DNA of 64,000 bases from JADHLJ01 sp038118725 (GCA_038118725.1 JAYOIK010000020.1:6695-70694), one strand, 5' to 3'; positions 1 to 9,673 are shown, numbered from the stretch's first letter. A program made the numbers and translations. Notes: generated from the sequence alone by a model not told the origin.

Positions 1-1141
1 TGGTCGCGCGCAAGCGTTCCACCGCCATCCGCGCCGATAACGGGCGCATTCGATCGAACAGGCTCTCCTCGATCACCGCTTCACACGCCGCGCGCTGATG
101 CGTAACCAGTTCGGTGAGGAGCTGATCACGGTTCGCCTTGGCACGTCCAGCGTCGGCCTCGGCGCGCCGGATCGCCGGGATGAAGCAGATTCCGAGAATG
201 ACGAAAGCCAAAAATCCGAGAAGCGGAATGATCACCAGACTTCCCGACACCGCGCCGATCAAAATCATCGCGGCGATCGTCAATGGCAACTCGAGGACGG
301 TATTCGCCAGCGGGCTGTTCACTAGATCGCGGATGGATTGAAAACTCTTCAATCGACTGAGTTGAGCGCCCAAATTCGCCGTGTCGCTTGTGGCGGGTGG
401 CAATTCGAGCACCCTGCGGAAGGTTTCGGTCGACACCAGATAGTCCAACCGTCCCGCCACGTGCGAGACCGCGTCCGTTCTGATTCGTCTCAACAGGAGG
501 TCCGCGATCAGGGCTATCAACACCCCCGGGATAAGCCAGTAGAGGCTCTCCACGGAAGAGGCGGGTATGACGATGTCGTATATCGCGATCACAAAGAGCG
601 GAATGGCCAAGCCGAACATCGATGTCAGAATGCTGGCCGCCGCCACGATAATTGCGGCCGCCCAGAACCGGCGCACGGTCAACCAGGTAAAGCTGCGGGT
701 CTCGCGCTTGCGCTCCGCCTGCTCGTCCTTGCGTTCGAACGTGTAGTAATAGCCTTTCAACCCTCGACCGCCGACGGTCTTCACTTGCTGGTCGGCGCTG
801 TCGAATATCGTGAAACCCTTTTCGTCACGCCCATGCACGACGATTGGCGGATTCTTGCCCGGCAGGAACAGACAAGGCAGGAGCCGACGATCCAGGCTTG
901 ATAGTCGGCCCCTGTTGCGCCGGCTCTCGAAGCCTAGGTCGCTCAAGCTGTTGCGTAGGTCGATCAGGTCCAACCGGCGCGCGAAATGCGGCAGAGCCTC
1001 CATGAGTTCGCGCGTGTTGCCGTCCCAGCCGAGCGATGACAGCAGAGGCATCAGACAGGAGGCGAAGTTAGAAGAGGCTTCGAAGTTTTCGACCTCCTGA
1101 CGCCGGAGCGCGTCCGCGAGTGTGCCGCCTATATCAGTCAT
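1..1141 (-). CDS. Type I secretion ABC transporter, C39-like domain plus permease, partial at left edge
   Basis: The minus strand is open from ATG at 1141 to the window edge, giving 380 residues without a stop. The N-terminal ~130 residues resemble the C39 peptidase-like domain of type I exporters (VVHGRDEKGFTIFDSADQQV near residue 110), but I see no catalytic Cys/His pair, as in RTX exporters. Hydrophobic membrane segments follow, for example AAAIIVAAASILTSMFGLAI, PLFVIAIYDIVIP and LPLTIAAMILIGAVSG. The ATP-binding domain would lie beyond the edge. It begins 50 bp after the end of the upstream ABC gene on the same strand, so the two probably form one operon and possibly a heterodimeric exporter. 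Expected cargo is a repeats-in-toxin protein. Confidence 0.8.
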   Translation of the reverse strand, partial: MTDIGGTLADALRRQEVENFEASSNFASCLMPLLSSLGWDGNTRELMEALPHFARRLDLIDLRNSLSDLGFESRRNRGRLSSLDRRLLPCLFLPGKNPPIVVHGRDEKGFTIFDSADQQVKTVGGRGLKGYYYTFERKDEQAERKRETRSFTWLTVRRFWAAAIIVAAASILTSMFGLAIPLFVIAIYDIVIPASSVESLYWLIPGVLIALIADLLLRRIRTDAVSHVAGRLDYLVSTETFRRVLELPPATSDTANLGAQLSRLKSFQSIRDLVNSPLANTVLELPLTIAAMILIGAVSGSLVIIPLLGFLAFVILGICFIPAIRRAEADAGRAKANRDQLLTELVTHQRAACEAVIEESLFDRMRPLSARMAVERLRAT

Positions 1142-1190
1142 CGCCGGCAGCCGGGGATTGCCTGCTCGCGTTGGAGCCGTCGATCAATGC

Positions 1191-2933
1191 CTAGGGGGGA
1201 AGCGTTTCGACTTCCAGGCGCTCATCCTCCATGTCCGCGTGGACCGTGGAGGGATCATCCAAATCAATGACGCGGTCGGCCAGCGCGATGAAGGAGGGGC
1301 GCTGGCTCACGATGATGATCGTGCAGTTATCCTTGCGACGCTCCAAGGCCTCACGGAACTTCAGATCCGCCTCATGGTCCAGATTGGAGTTGCACTCATC
1401 CATGATGATGACCTTGGGGCCACCGCTCAGCGCGCGAACGATCGGAATATGCTGGCGCAGGGACGCGGGCAACGAGTCCATCGTCGTTCCCGTGATCTCG
1501 GCGGTGAACCCCTTGGGCAACTTCGATACAGCGTTGGTAAGGCCAAGCTCCTCGGAAATCCGCAAGGCTTCCCGGGTTCGATCCGGGTCCATCTCGAAGC
1601 CACACACGTTTTCCATGATCGTACCCTCGAAGAGCACGGGGTGTTGGGTGAGATAGGTCACCGACCGGCGAAGCGCCGCGTCATTCAGCTGCGTGGAATC
1701 CACGCTGTCATAGAAAACCGCGCCCTCGTCCGGTTTCACGATCCCGGCGATCAGCGCCAGCAAGGTCGATTTTCCGGACCAGTTCTCGCCCCGGATGACG
1801 ACGGTCTCGCCGGCCCTGATGGTCAATGACAGATCGGAGAAAACCGGGCGGTCGGTGTCGAAGCGAAACGTGACGTCCCGCAAGTCGATCCGACCCTGGA
1901 AATCCTCGAGGAAGTCCGGGCGGTTCGGCGCCGCCATGGGGATCTGGCTGAAATTTCGAACATGGTCCTTGGCGATGCGAACCGATTGATACTGGCTCCA
2001 CAGCAAGGACGCGCGGTTCAGCGGCTGCATGGCGCGGCCCGCCAGCAAAATACAGGCCGCGACACCACCAATCGTCATGGCCCCTTCGATGGCGAGCAAG
2101 CTGCCGAAACCGACGATCGCCGCGACGGTCAATTACGTGACGAAATTAGCAATCGCCTGAGCATCGCCACTGCCCTCGGCCACATCCCGGGTTACCGAGG
2201 CGCTGCGTTGAATGACGCGCTCGTATCGGCGCACTATGAGCCGCTCCATCGAATAGGTCTTGATGGTCGGCAAGCCTTGCAGAACCTCGATCAGGAAGTT
2301 GGTTTGGCTTCGTTCCGCGTCCTGACGCTGCTCGACACGACGACGCACCCGGATGCCGTTAATCCAGGTCGTGGCGGCGAGAATGCCGATACAGGCCAGA
2401 AGCACATAGCCCAGCGCGCCGCCAATGAGAAAAACGGCGATAACGAACAGCAGGAAAAACGGAAAATCGATAATCAGTTGCGGCAGATACCCGGCGCGGG
2501 ATTCCCGAAGCGTGTCGATCGCTTGAATCTGCTCCAACCGCCGCGCCGAGGAAACCGATTGAAACGCCTTGGGATCGGCGAACAGCGCCTTGCTGACCAT
2601 GCCCATGAAGGCGCGATGTCCATATCGGCTGGCGCGGTGGGTGACGATCCAGCCACGCGACACGCGAACCATGGCATCCATCGCGAGCGCAAGCACGACA
2701 CCGTCCATGAGCAAAGTCAGCGTGTGCTCGGCGGCGTTCGGGACAACCCGGTCGTAGACGATCAGCACCGCGAAGGGCAGCGCCATCGCGGAAACGTTCG
2801 AGATGAAGGAAGCAAGCACGATACTCGGCGTCGCGGCGGAGGGGATCTTGCGAAAATCGCGCAGGAATCGCGTTGTCACCGTCGACCGCGAGGCGCCGGC
2901 TTCATCCCCCCAAATGTCACGCTCGAAAGCCAT
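1191..2933 (-). pseudogene. Type I secretion ABC transporter with in-frame stop and degenerate ATPase domain
   Basis: Two adjacent minus-strand reading frames share one frame and are separated only by TAA at 2133-2135. The upstream part (ATG 2933, GGAGG 13 nt before it) is the membrane domain; the downstream part continues the last helices and the ATPase. No Shine-Dalgarno sequence precedes the TTG after the stop, so independent re-initiation is unlikely. The ATPase keeps a Walker A (GENWSGKST, with Trp where Gly is usual) and VIIMDE, but the signature is LPASLRQH and the H-loop His is Gln (SQRPS). Such decay is typical of the non-catalytic partner of heterodimeric exporters. The stop could be a real nonsense mutation (CAA to TAA), an assembly error, or a read-through site. 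Confidence 0.7.
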
Positions 2934-3002
2934 CGAAACGTCACTTCCTCCGTTTAACGACGCAAGCGCGAACCCTGAAAACACCAGAGCGCTTGTCTTA
3001 AA

Positions 3003-3016
3003 TGTGATCTATCACA
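3003..3016. promoter_or_regulatory. Palindromic TGTGAT-N2-ATCACA site upstream of the ABC operon
   Basis: TGTGATCTATCACA lies 70 bp upstream of the ABC transporter start. Its half-sites resemble CRP/FNR-family half-sites, but the spacing is 2 bp shorter than a classical CRP site (TGTGA-N6-TCACA). It may bind a CRP-like regulator or another dimer; no such regulator is encoded in the window. Confidence 0.3.
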
Positions 3017-3111
3017 CAGCCGCCCGTAAACCCAAAGAAATAGCGGCTAAATCGAGTTTCCGGTCCGGCACTGTCATACAAGTTGATCGGGTGGCGGGAC
3101 AGAAAAAACGT

Positions 3112-3654
3112 TCAATCGAGCCGCTCGGGCGCCAAGATCCGGGTAATGGCGTTCAACAGGTTTCCACCAGGGAAAAGATGGCCTCTCACACCGGCGGCTC
3201 GGGCCGCTTGAACATCGGAGTCTCGGTCACCGATCATAAAAGACCGTTCGATTTCGACGGCCCAGTTCTGCATCAGGTCGATCAGCATCCCCGGCTCCGG
3301 CTTGCGCCAATGGGCGAGATGGCTGAATTGCCCGTCGTTGAACTCGGGATGAAAGGGACTGAAACGAAAATCATCGATCCGCGCGCCGTTGGATGCAAGC
3401 GCCCCGCGCATCCACTCATGCAAGGCGTTGACGTCTTCCTCGGTGTAATAGCCGCGCGCGATACCCGCCTGATTGGTGACGACGAACACGTGAAAGCCGC
3501 TGTCGTTCAACAGCTTGACGGCCTGCATGGCGCCGGGAATCCAGATGATCTGATCTGGTCGGTGGGCGTAGCCTACGTCCTCGTTGAGGATGCCGTCGCG
3601 GTCGAGAAACGCCGCCGGACGGCGCACGCCGGAAAAGGTGGCCGTGTCGGTCAT
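3112..3654 (-). CDS. gmhB: HAD-family phosphatase, D-glycero-D-manno-heptose-1,7-bisphosphate 7-phosphatase-like
   Basis: A 180-aa HAD hydrolase of the histidinol-phosphatase/GmhB type. Motif I is DRDG (residues 18-21, nucleophile D18, acid D20), motif II T60-N61, the basic residue is K118 in RKPEPGM, and motif IV is GDRDSD (142-147). In the heptose pathway this enzyme removes the 7-phosphate before nucleotide activation. Unlike E. coli GmhB, the zinc-binding cysteines are absent: the usual CPHHP is SPFHP and the CxCRKP region is LAHWRKP. It lies 22 bp downstream of hyuA on the same strand but has no obvious link to it. A HldE-like protein is encoded at 24.7 kb, so the two could act in one pathway. 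Substrate is inferred from the family. Confidence 0.75.
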   Translation of the reverse strand: MTDTATFSGVRRPAAFLDRDGILNEDVGYAHRPDQIIWIPGAMQAVKLLNDSGFHVFVVTNQAGIARGYYTEEDVNALHEWMRGALASNGARIDDFRFSPFHPEFNDGQFSHLAHWRKPEPGMLIDLMQNWAVEIERSFMIGDRDSDVQAARAAGVRGHLFPGGNLLNAITRILAPERLD

Positions 3655-3676
3655 GAATGCGGGGTGCCGCGCATCC

Positions 3677-5761
3677 TCAAAGGTCGATCACGATATTGCC
3701 GAACCGATCGAGCGAGGCCGTGCCGCCGGGCGGGATCAGGCAGGTCGCGTCGTATTCCTCGACGATCGCGGGGCCCTGGCGTGGTTGTTCGAGATCGGCC
3801 CGCGCGATCACCGGCGTTTCCATCCATCCGTGATCACGACCGAAATAGGCTTGCCTGGAACTATCGCTGGGACGCGCGGCGAGGTCGGCGTGAAGCTGGT
3901 CGGGCACGCGGCTGGCTTCCGAAACACCACGCCCGACGACCGCGATATTGACCAGCTCCACGGGCTCCTCGGGACCCGCGCGATGGCCGTAGACGGTTTC
4001 GTGTTCCTGGCCGAAACGCTCGGCGAGTTCCGCTAGCTTGTTGGCGTCCAGGTCACCTTCCGGCGCCGGGACCGACAGTTCGTAAATCTGCCCCTTGTAG
4101 TGCAGGCTGGCGGACCTCTCGACGACCGCCGCCGCCCCGGTAAAGCCTTCCTCGGTGAGCTGGGCAAGAGCGTCCTCGGCAAGGCCGTTCCACGCCGCGG
4201 TCAACTCGCCGGGATCGGCTTCGGAAAGCAAGCGCCTGAAGGTCCGGGAATAGTGATGCTCGACATCCGCGTAGAGCAGTCCGAAGGACGAGAACAGGCC
4301 CGGCGAGGGCGGGATGATAACCCGCTTGATGCCGATCGTGGCCGCCATGCCCGCCGCGAAAAGCGGTCCATTGCCGCCAAAGGCGAAGAGCGCGTAGTTG
4401 CGTGGGTCGCGCCCGCGCTCGGTGGAAACAGCCTTGATCGCGCGAATCATGTTGGAGGCCGAGATAAGATGCGCTCCATGGGCCGCGACGTCGAGCGGCA
4501 GGCCGAGCGGCTTGGCGATCTTGGCCTCGAAGACCTCGGCGGCCTTGTCCCGGTTCAGCTTGAGCGCGCCGCCGACCAGATGTCCCGGATTGATGTAGCC
4601 GAGTAGGACATTGGCGTCGGTAATCGTCGGCTCCTCGCCGCCGGCGTCATAGCAAACCGGGCCTGGCGACGCACCGGCGCTATGTGGGCCGGCCTTGAGC
4701 GACCCGCCCGCGTCGACGCTCAGGATCGAACCGCCGCCCGCGCCGACCTCGGCGAGATCGATGGCCGGAACCTTGAGCGCGTATCCCGCCCCGGTCAGCA
4801 GGCGCGAACCGTGCATGATGCCGCCGCCGACCTGCATATCCAACGCGCGGGTCACCTCTCCGCCGGCGATCATCGAGGTTTTAGCGGTGGTCCCACCCAT
4901 ATCGAAGGTAATCACGTCCTGGAGTTCCGAGGCCCGAGCGATCGCCTGGCTACCGATGACGCCGCCAGCCGGGCCGGACTCGATGATGTGCATCGGCAGT
5001 CGCGCCGCGGTTTCCGCCGTCGTCAGGCCGCCGTTGGACTGCATCAGATAAATCGGCGCGGTTATTCCGTCGGCGTCCAATCCCTTGCGCAGAGAGGCGA
5101 GATAGGCGCCGACAACCGGCAGGACATAGGCGTTGATGACGGTTGTCGACGTCCGTTCGTACTCTTTCATTTCCGGCAGAACGTCGGCACTGATGCAAAG
5201 CGGCAGGTCGGGCGCCTTCTCGCGGATCACGGCCTCGATCGCCCGTTCATGCGCCGGGTTGGCATAGGCGTTGATCAGGCATACCGCGATCGCCTCGACC
5301 TTTTCCTCGAGCAACTTGTCGACGGCGCGTTCGATATCCTCCCGGCTCGGCGCGCGTTCGACGACTCCGTCGGCGTTGACCCGCTCGTCGACAACCTGAC
5401 GAAGATAGCGATCCACCAGGGCCGGTGGCTTTTCCCATGCCAGGTCATAGAGCCGCGGCATCCGAAGGGTGCGTATCTCCAAAACATCGCGGAAGCCGGT
5501 CGAGGTGATCAACCCGACCCGGGCGCCCTTCAATTCGAGGATCGCGTTCGACGCGACGGTTGTGCCGTGCCGGATCTCGTGGATATTGTCGGCGCCGATC
5601 CCGGCATCGGCGAAAACCTCGGCCACGCCCTCGACGATGGCGCGCGCGTAGTTGTCGACGCTGGAGGGGACTTTCTTGGTGAAAAGCCGACCCTCGGCGT
5701 TCAGGAAGACGATGTCGGTGAAGGTGCCGCCGATATCGACGCCGACGCGAAACGTGCTCAT
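3677..5761 (-). CDS. hyuA: Hydantoinase/oxoprolinase family protein, A subunit
   Basis: About 694 aa, normal for ATP-dependent HyuA-type subunits. The N-terminus VGVDIGGTFTD is the actin-like ATPase phosphate-binding loop, and GAGGGSI and FGGNGPLFA segments typical of Hydantoinase_A follow. With HyuB it forms ATP-dependent N-methylhydantoinase, 5-oxoprolinase or related cyclic-amide hydrolases; acetone-carboxylase-like activity is the alternative and cannot be separated by eye. The ATG at 5761 starts MSTFRVGVDIGG and lies 23 bp after the hyuB stop, so the two are co-transcribed. An upstream in-frame extension overlapping hyuB was not used because the family begins at VGVDIGG. Confidence 0.9.
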   Translation of the reverse strand: MSTFRVGVDIGGTFTDIVFLNAEGRLFTKKVPSSVDNYARAIVEGVAEVFADAGIGADNIHEIRHGTTVASNAILELKGARVGLITSTGFRDVLEIRTLRMPRLYDLAWEKPPALVDRYLRQVVDERVNADGVVERAPSREDIERAVDKLLEEKVEAIAVCLINAYANPAHERAIEAVIREKAPDLPLCISADVLPEMKEYERTSTTVINAYVLPVVGAYLASLRKGLDADGITAPIYLMQSNGGLTTAETAARLPMHIIESGPAGGVIGSQAIARASELQDVITFDMGGTTAKTSMIAGGEVTRALDMQVGGGIMHGSRLLTGAGYALKVPAIDLAEVGAGGGSILSVDAGGSLKAGPHSAGASPGPVCYDAGGEEPTITDANVLLGYINPGHLVGGALKLNRDKAAEVFEAKIAKPLGLPLDVAAHGAHLISASNMIRAIKAVSTERGRDPRNYALFAFGGNGPLFAAGMAATIGIKRVIIPPSPGLFSSFGLLYADVEHHYSRTFRRLLSEADPGELTAAWNGLAEDALAQLTEEGFTGAAAVVERSASLHYKGQIYELSVPAPEGDLDANKLAELAERFGQEHETVYGHRAGPEEPVELVNIAVVGRGVSEASRVPDQLHADLAARPSDSSRQAYFGRDHGWMETPVIARADLEQPRQGPAIVEEYDATCLIPPGGTASLDRFGNIVIDL

Positions 5762-5784
5762 ATCCAAATTCCCATCCGACAGAT

Positions 5785-7581
5785 TTATTGGGCGGCCTGA
5801 TCGGCGCGCGGCCAGTCTTCCCACAGCACCGCCTGGGCGTCGCCGATTCGCGCGGCTCGGATCTCGGCGCGTCGGCGCTCGGTCCCCGCCAGATCAACGG
5901 TCCAGGCCTCGGTGTCGACGATCACACCGTAATCCTCGAAGGCGCGCTCGACACTGACCAGCTCATTTCGCACGTCACGCAGGACCATGCCGGGCTCACG
6001 CTCCAGGGGATCCCCCCAACCGCCGCCGCCGGCCAACTCGTGCCGGAACACCTCGCCCGCGTACATGGTCATGGTGAGCTTGGAATCAAGCGGTCGATCC
6101 TCGGCCCCCGGGTTCATCGTGTTGCGCGACGCCGCGCCGGGATTGCCGCCATACAGACCATAGGGGCGAAAGACATTTCGGTCGGAACGGACTTGCAGGA
6201 CCGCTTCCTTTTCCAGCAGGCGATAGTCACGGCGATAGGGCGCGCCGCCGCGAAACTTGCCGGCCCCCGCGCGATCCGGAACAAACTCGTAGGACAGGAT
6301 CTCGACCGGGTTTTCCGCCTCGCACACCTCGATCGATTGCGACGCCATATTGGCGAACAGGTTCGAATTGCCGGACAACCCATCGGCCCAGGGACGCGCG
6401 CCCCAGGTACCACAGGCGAAATCGACATAGATGAAGGGGTTGCGGTCATCGTCATAGCCGCCGATCGACACCCCGGTATTGCCGCCGTCCGACGCCGCCA
6501 TGACCTTGTCCGGCAACATCATGGCCAGGGCCCCGAGGACACAATCCACCATGCGGAAGCCCGTCAAGCCTCGCGCCGCGCAGGCCGCCGGCAAGACACC
6601 GTTGGCGATCGTGCCCGGCGGCGCCGTGACGTCGATACAGCGAAAGAACCCCTCATTGGCGGGCACGTCGTTCGGCAGGATCGACTTCACCCCGCAATAG
6701 GTCGCCGCCTTGGTGAAGGACAGGGTGTTGTTGATCGCGCCCTTGACCTGATCGGACGTGCCGGTCCAATCGGCGAACATCCTGTCACCCTTTTTGCGGA
6801 AGGTTACGAATAGCCGGATCGGCTTGCCGACATCGACGCCGTCATCATCGATCCAGTCCTCGAAGCTCCACTCCCCATCGGGCAGCTCAAGCAAGGCGGC
6901 CTTGGTGACCCGTTCCGTGTAGTCGACGAAATCAACCAGGAAATTCGTCATCGTGTCGACGCCATGCTCGGCGACCAGATCAAGAAACTGGCGCTCCGCG
7001 ATATTGCACGCGGCGAGTTGGGCCCGGATATCGCCGAACACCTTCACCGGGACCCGGACATTGGCCTCGATCAAGCTGAACAGGGTCTCGTTTCGCTTGC
7101 CCTGTTCGTACATGTACATCGGCGGGATTCGCAGCCCTTCCTGATAGATCTCGGTGGAATCAGAGGCGTTCGAACCGGCGACACGCCCGCCCACATCGGT
7201 GTGGTGACAGATCGTCGCCGCGAAGGCGATGCGCTTTCCCTCGTGGAAGATCGGCTTGAAGATGAAAATATCCGGCAAGTGCATGCCGCCATTGAACGGA
7301 TCATTCAGGCAGAACATATCCTCCGGCTTCATGACCGACCCGAAACGCTCCACCACGGCGCCCAAGGCCGTCGGCAGCGAGCCTAGATGGCCGGGCAAGG
7401 TCAGCCCCTGGGCCACCAGTTTTCCCTCGGCATCACAGAACGCGGTGGAGAAATCCATGTTATCCCGGAGAACGCCGGAATAGGTCGTGCGCATGATCGT
7501 CAGCGCCATCTCGTCGGCGATCGACACCACCGCGTTGCGCAACAGTTCGAACTCGATCGGATCCCAGGTCCGCTCACTCAT
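5785..7581 (-). CDS. hyuB: Hydantoinase/oxoprolinase family protein, B subunit
   Basis: A 598-aa Hydantoinase_B protein. It starts MSERTWDPIEFELLRNAV, the characteristic N-terminus of this family, with GGAGGG four bases before ATG 7581. Other family segments are RTTYSGVLRDNMDFSTAFCD, LNDPFNGGMHLPDIF, HHTDVGGRVAG and the C-terminal AGGGGWGDPLERE. It is the partner of HyuA, and gene order hyuB-hyuA is usual. No permease or racemase flanks the pair, so the substrate (5-oxoproline, a hydantoin or another cyclic amide) remains open. The sensor kinase gene ends 86 bp upstream on the same strand. Confidence 0.9.
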   Translation of the reverse strand: MSERTWDPIEFELLRNAVVSIADEMALTIMRTTYSGVLRDNMDFSTAFCDAEGKLVAQGLTLPGHLGSLPTALGAVVERFGSVMKPEDMFCLNDPFNGGMHLPDIFIFKPIFHEGKRIAFAATICHHTDVGGRVAGSNASDSTEIYQEGLRIPPMYMYEQGKRNETLFSLIEANVRVPVKVFGDIRAQLAACNIAERQFLDLVAEHGVDTMTNFLVDFVDYTERVTKAALLELPDGEWSFEDWIDDDGVDVGKPIRLFVTFRKKGDRMFADWTGTSDQVKGAINNTLSFTKAATYCGVKSILPNDVPANEGFFRCIDVTAPPGTIANGVLPAACAARGLTGFRMVDCVLGALAMMLPDKVMAASDGGNTGVSIGGYDDDRNPFIYVDFACGTWGARPWADGLSGNSNLFANMASQSIEVCEAENPVEILSYEFVPDRAGAGKFRGGAPYRRDYRLLEKEAVLQVRSDRNVFRPYGLYGGNPGAASRNTMNPGAEDRPLDSKLTMTMYAGEVFRHELAGGGGWGDPLEREPGMVLRDVRNELVSVERAFEDYGVIVDTEAWTVDLAGTERRRAEIRAARIGDAQAVLWEDWPRADQAAQ

Positions 7582-7667
7582 GACGCCCTCCGGCTTCGAT
7601 GTGGTGGTGAGAGTGTGCGACGCCCGAGGCAAGATTGGAAGACCGAGCGTCAGTTGTTCAGAGAAAT

Positions 7668-9431
7668 CTAGGACACGATTCCAATCGGCAGCTCGATCGT
7701 AACGGCCGTTCCGGCGCCCTCCTCGCTCTTCAGCGTCACCCGACCGTTATGCAGCTCAGCCAAGGCCTTGACCAGCGCGAGCCCAAGCCCGGTCCCGCCA
7801 TCCCGGTCGGAGAGGCCCGGTCCACGATTGAACGGCTGAAAAATCACTTCTTGAAATTCTGACGAGATACCGACCCCGGTATCCGACACGACGATCGCTA
7901 CTCGGTCACTCGCGGTATTCTCCCCGTCCACTTGGTCGAATCTTGTGGTAACGGATATCCCGTCACCAGGTCGGGTGAACTTGAGCGCGTTGGCGAGGAG
8001 ATTGACCAGGATCTGCCGTATCGCCCGAGGATCGGCGAAAATCGAGAGATCACGAGCGTCCAAATCGGAGGAGATCGAAACGCCGCCGGCATGGGCCTGT
8101 TCCCTGAACAATTTAAGGGTGCCGGTCACCAAATCATTCACCGATACCGGCTCGGGTTCGATCGTCATCTTGCCGGCTTCGATCTTGGAGATGTCCAAGA
8201 CATCGTTGATCAAGGATAGCAGATGAGTCCCGCTGGTCCGGATGTTGTCGGCGTAATCGACGTAGCGATCCGACCCCAAGGGCCCGAAGCGCTGGTCCTT
8301 GAGGATCTCGGAGAACCCGATGATCGCATTCAAGGGCGTGCGAAGCTCATGACTCATCGACGCGAGGAACATGGTCTTGGCCTGGCTGGCCTGCATGGCC
8401 TCGTGGCGTGCCGCGAGCAGCTCGTCGTTTCGCGTTTGTAGCTCGAGCAGCGCCTGGTCCTTCTCCGTGCTCGCCTGCTCCGCGAGGGCTTGGGAGCGTA
8501 CGGCGGCGCTCTCGCTTTGCCGCAGTTGTTCATTGCGAAGCGAGGTGATCTTGGCGGCGGCGGCGAGAGCCTTGCTCATATCCTGGGCGCGCCGCAGGAA
8601 AAAACCCGCGAGAACGCCGAGAACCGTCAGGACCGCGACGGCCGGAATGATCAACCGAGTGGTAAGCTCGGCCCCAGGCGCGCCGGCCTCCCAGGCGAGA
8701 CCGGCCACGGCGGCGCCGGTTGGAGAGGACAGGGTTAGATTGGCCTGCTCCGGGGTCGACACCAGCCTCAAGTTTTCGAAACCGAAGTTTTCGGCCTGGG
8801 TTTCAAGAAACCCCTCGCCAATCCACCGACCGTAGATCAGAACCGGTCGGGCCAGGTCGGGCGGGGCCCCCTCCGGTGGGATCTCCGGCGAAAACGCGCT
8901 CACGCCGAGGATGTAGACCCGCCCCATGATCTCCGCGAACCCGCTCGTGGTTTCGAGCGGATCCATCGGCGAGGCACGGGCCTTGTCGATCAGGTTACGA
9001 ATATCGGCGCGTTGGACCAGGCCAGGGTCGAGTTCAATAAATTCCTTGTCCCTGTAGGCGACATGAATCCGATCCTCGCGATCCACCACCAACGTTAGAT
9101 CGATATCGAGATTGGCGTGGGCATGCAGCCCGATGTTTTCCTCGATCCATGCCTTGTTCGGCGTGGGGAACAACTCCTCGATCGCGACATCCCACCAGCT
9201 GTATTCCGAGGCCAGGGTCTCGATCCGATCACGCTCCAGCTTCAAGGCCGTGGTCGCGAGATGGCGTTGCGTCGCGCGGTCGAGATCGTTCAAATGGGTG
9301 ATCACCACATAAGCGAGGGCGCTCAGCGCAATGACCGCGATCACCGCCCAGGTCACGAAGGGCAGCACCACGGTTCCAAGTTTCACGTTGGGTGTTTCGG
9401 CACGCAACTCACTCGAACCCTGGCTCGCCAA
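7668..9431 (-). CDS. Membrane sensor histidine kinase with CHASE4-like periplasmic domain
   Basis: A 587-aa kinase. TM helix 1 is about residues 23-45, a periplasmic region about 46-259 carries SEYSWWDVAIEEL typical of CHASE4, and TM2 is about 260-279. A coiled-coil linker spans 280-350. HisKA has the H-box FLASMSHELRTPLNAIIGF with phospho-acceptor H361, followed by an HATPase domain with N (LVNLLANALKF), G1 (DTGVGI) and G2 (GGTGLGLALVK) boxes. No receiver domain or response regulator gene is adjacent, so it is an orphan kinase. It is divergent from the SDR operon and upstream of hyuBA. Confidence 0.92.
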   Translation of the reverse strand: MASQGSSELRAETPNVKLGTVVLPFVTWAVIAVIALSALAYVVITHLNDLDRATQRHLATTALKLERDRIETLASEYSWWDVAIEELFPTPNKAWIEENIGLHAHANLDIDLTLVVDREDRIHVAYRDKEFIELDPGLVQRADIRNLIDKARASPMDPLETTSGFAEIMGRVYILGVSAFSPEIPPEGAPPDLARPVLIYGRWIGEGFLETQAENFGFENLRLVSTPEQANLTLSSPTGAAVAGLAWEAGAPGAELTTRLIIPAVAVLTVLGVLAGFFLRRAQDMSKALAAAAKITSLRNEQLRQSESAAVRSQALAEQASTEKDQALLELQTRNDELLAARHEAMQASQAKTMFLASMSHELRTPLNAIIGFSEILKDQRFGPLGSDRYVDYADNIRTSGTHLLSLINDVLDISKIEAGKMTIEPEPVSVNDLVTGTLKLFREQAHAGGVSISSDLDARDLSIFADPRAIRQILVNLLANALKFTRPGDGISVTTRFDQVDGENTASDRVAIVVSDTGVGISSEFQEVIFQPFNRGPGLSDRDGGTGLGLALVKALAELHNGRVTLKSEEGAGTAVTIELPIGIVS

Positions 9432-9529
9432 TTCGGTTCCTTCTGGGAATCGTTCCCGTCACACATTCACAACGCGAGTTTCCGGCCAGTCTAGCCCGAG
9501 GTTTCGCTGGATCAGAAGCAAAACCGATT

Positions 9530-9574
9530 GAACCACGCGGGCCCGGGCGCCCAGGGTTTCGCTGGGCGTGGTTC
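9530..9574. other. Strong inverted repeat in the divergent kinase/SDR promoter region
   Basis: GAACCACG at 9530 pairs with CGTGGTTC at 9567-9574, and inside it CGCCCAG pairs with CTGGGCG around a GGTTTCG loop. A GC-rich bulge (about 9538-9547) interrupts the arms. It lies in the 242-bp gap between the kinase (start 9431) and the SDR gene (start 9674). It has no following T-tract, so it may be an operator or a leader hairpin of the plus-strand operon. Confidence 0.35.
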
Positions 9575-9673
9575 ACGGGTATGTGCTGATACGCGGGCTC
9601 GGCTTGCCAAATAGGCTGTTGTCGCCTCAAGATCGCTGCCCATCGGCCCCTACCACCACGGAGACTTGACCCA

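Noticed and set aside
338..901. Plus-strand open frame of 187 codons near the left edge
   Set aside because: It is antisense to the type I exporter gene, which has coherent transporter sequence on the minus strand.
3003..3016. Classical CRP binding site
   Set aside because: The half-sites match, but the spacing is 2 bp short, so it is listed only as a generic palindrome.
4682..5800. Plus-strand open frame of 372 codons
   Set aside because: It lies opposite hyuA, and its sequence is low in recognisable motifs and rich in Asp/Arg, as expected for a high-GC shadow frame.
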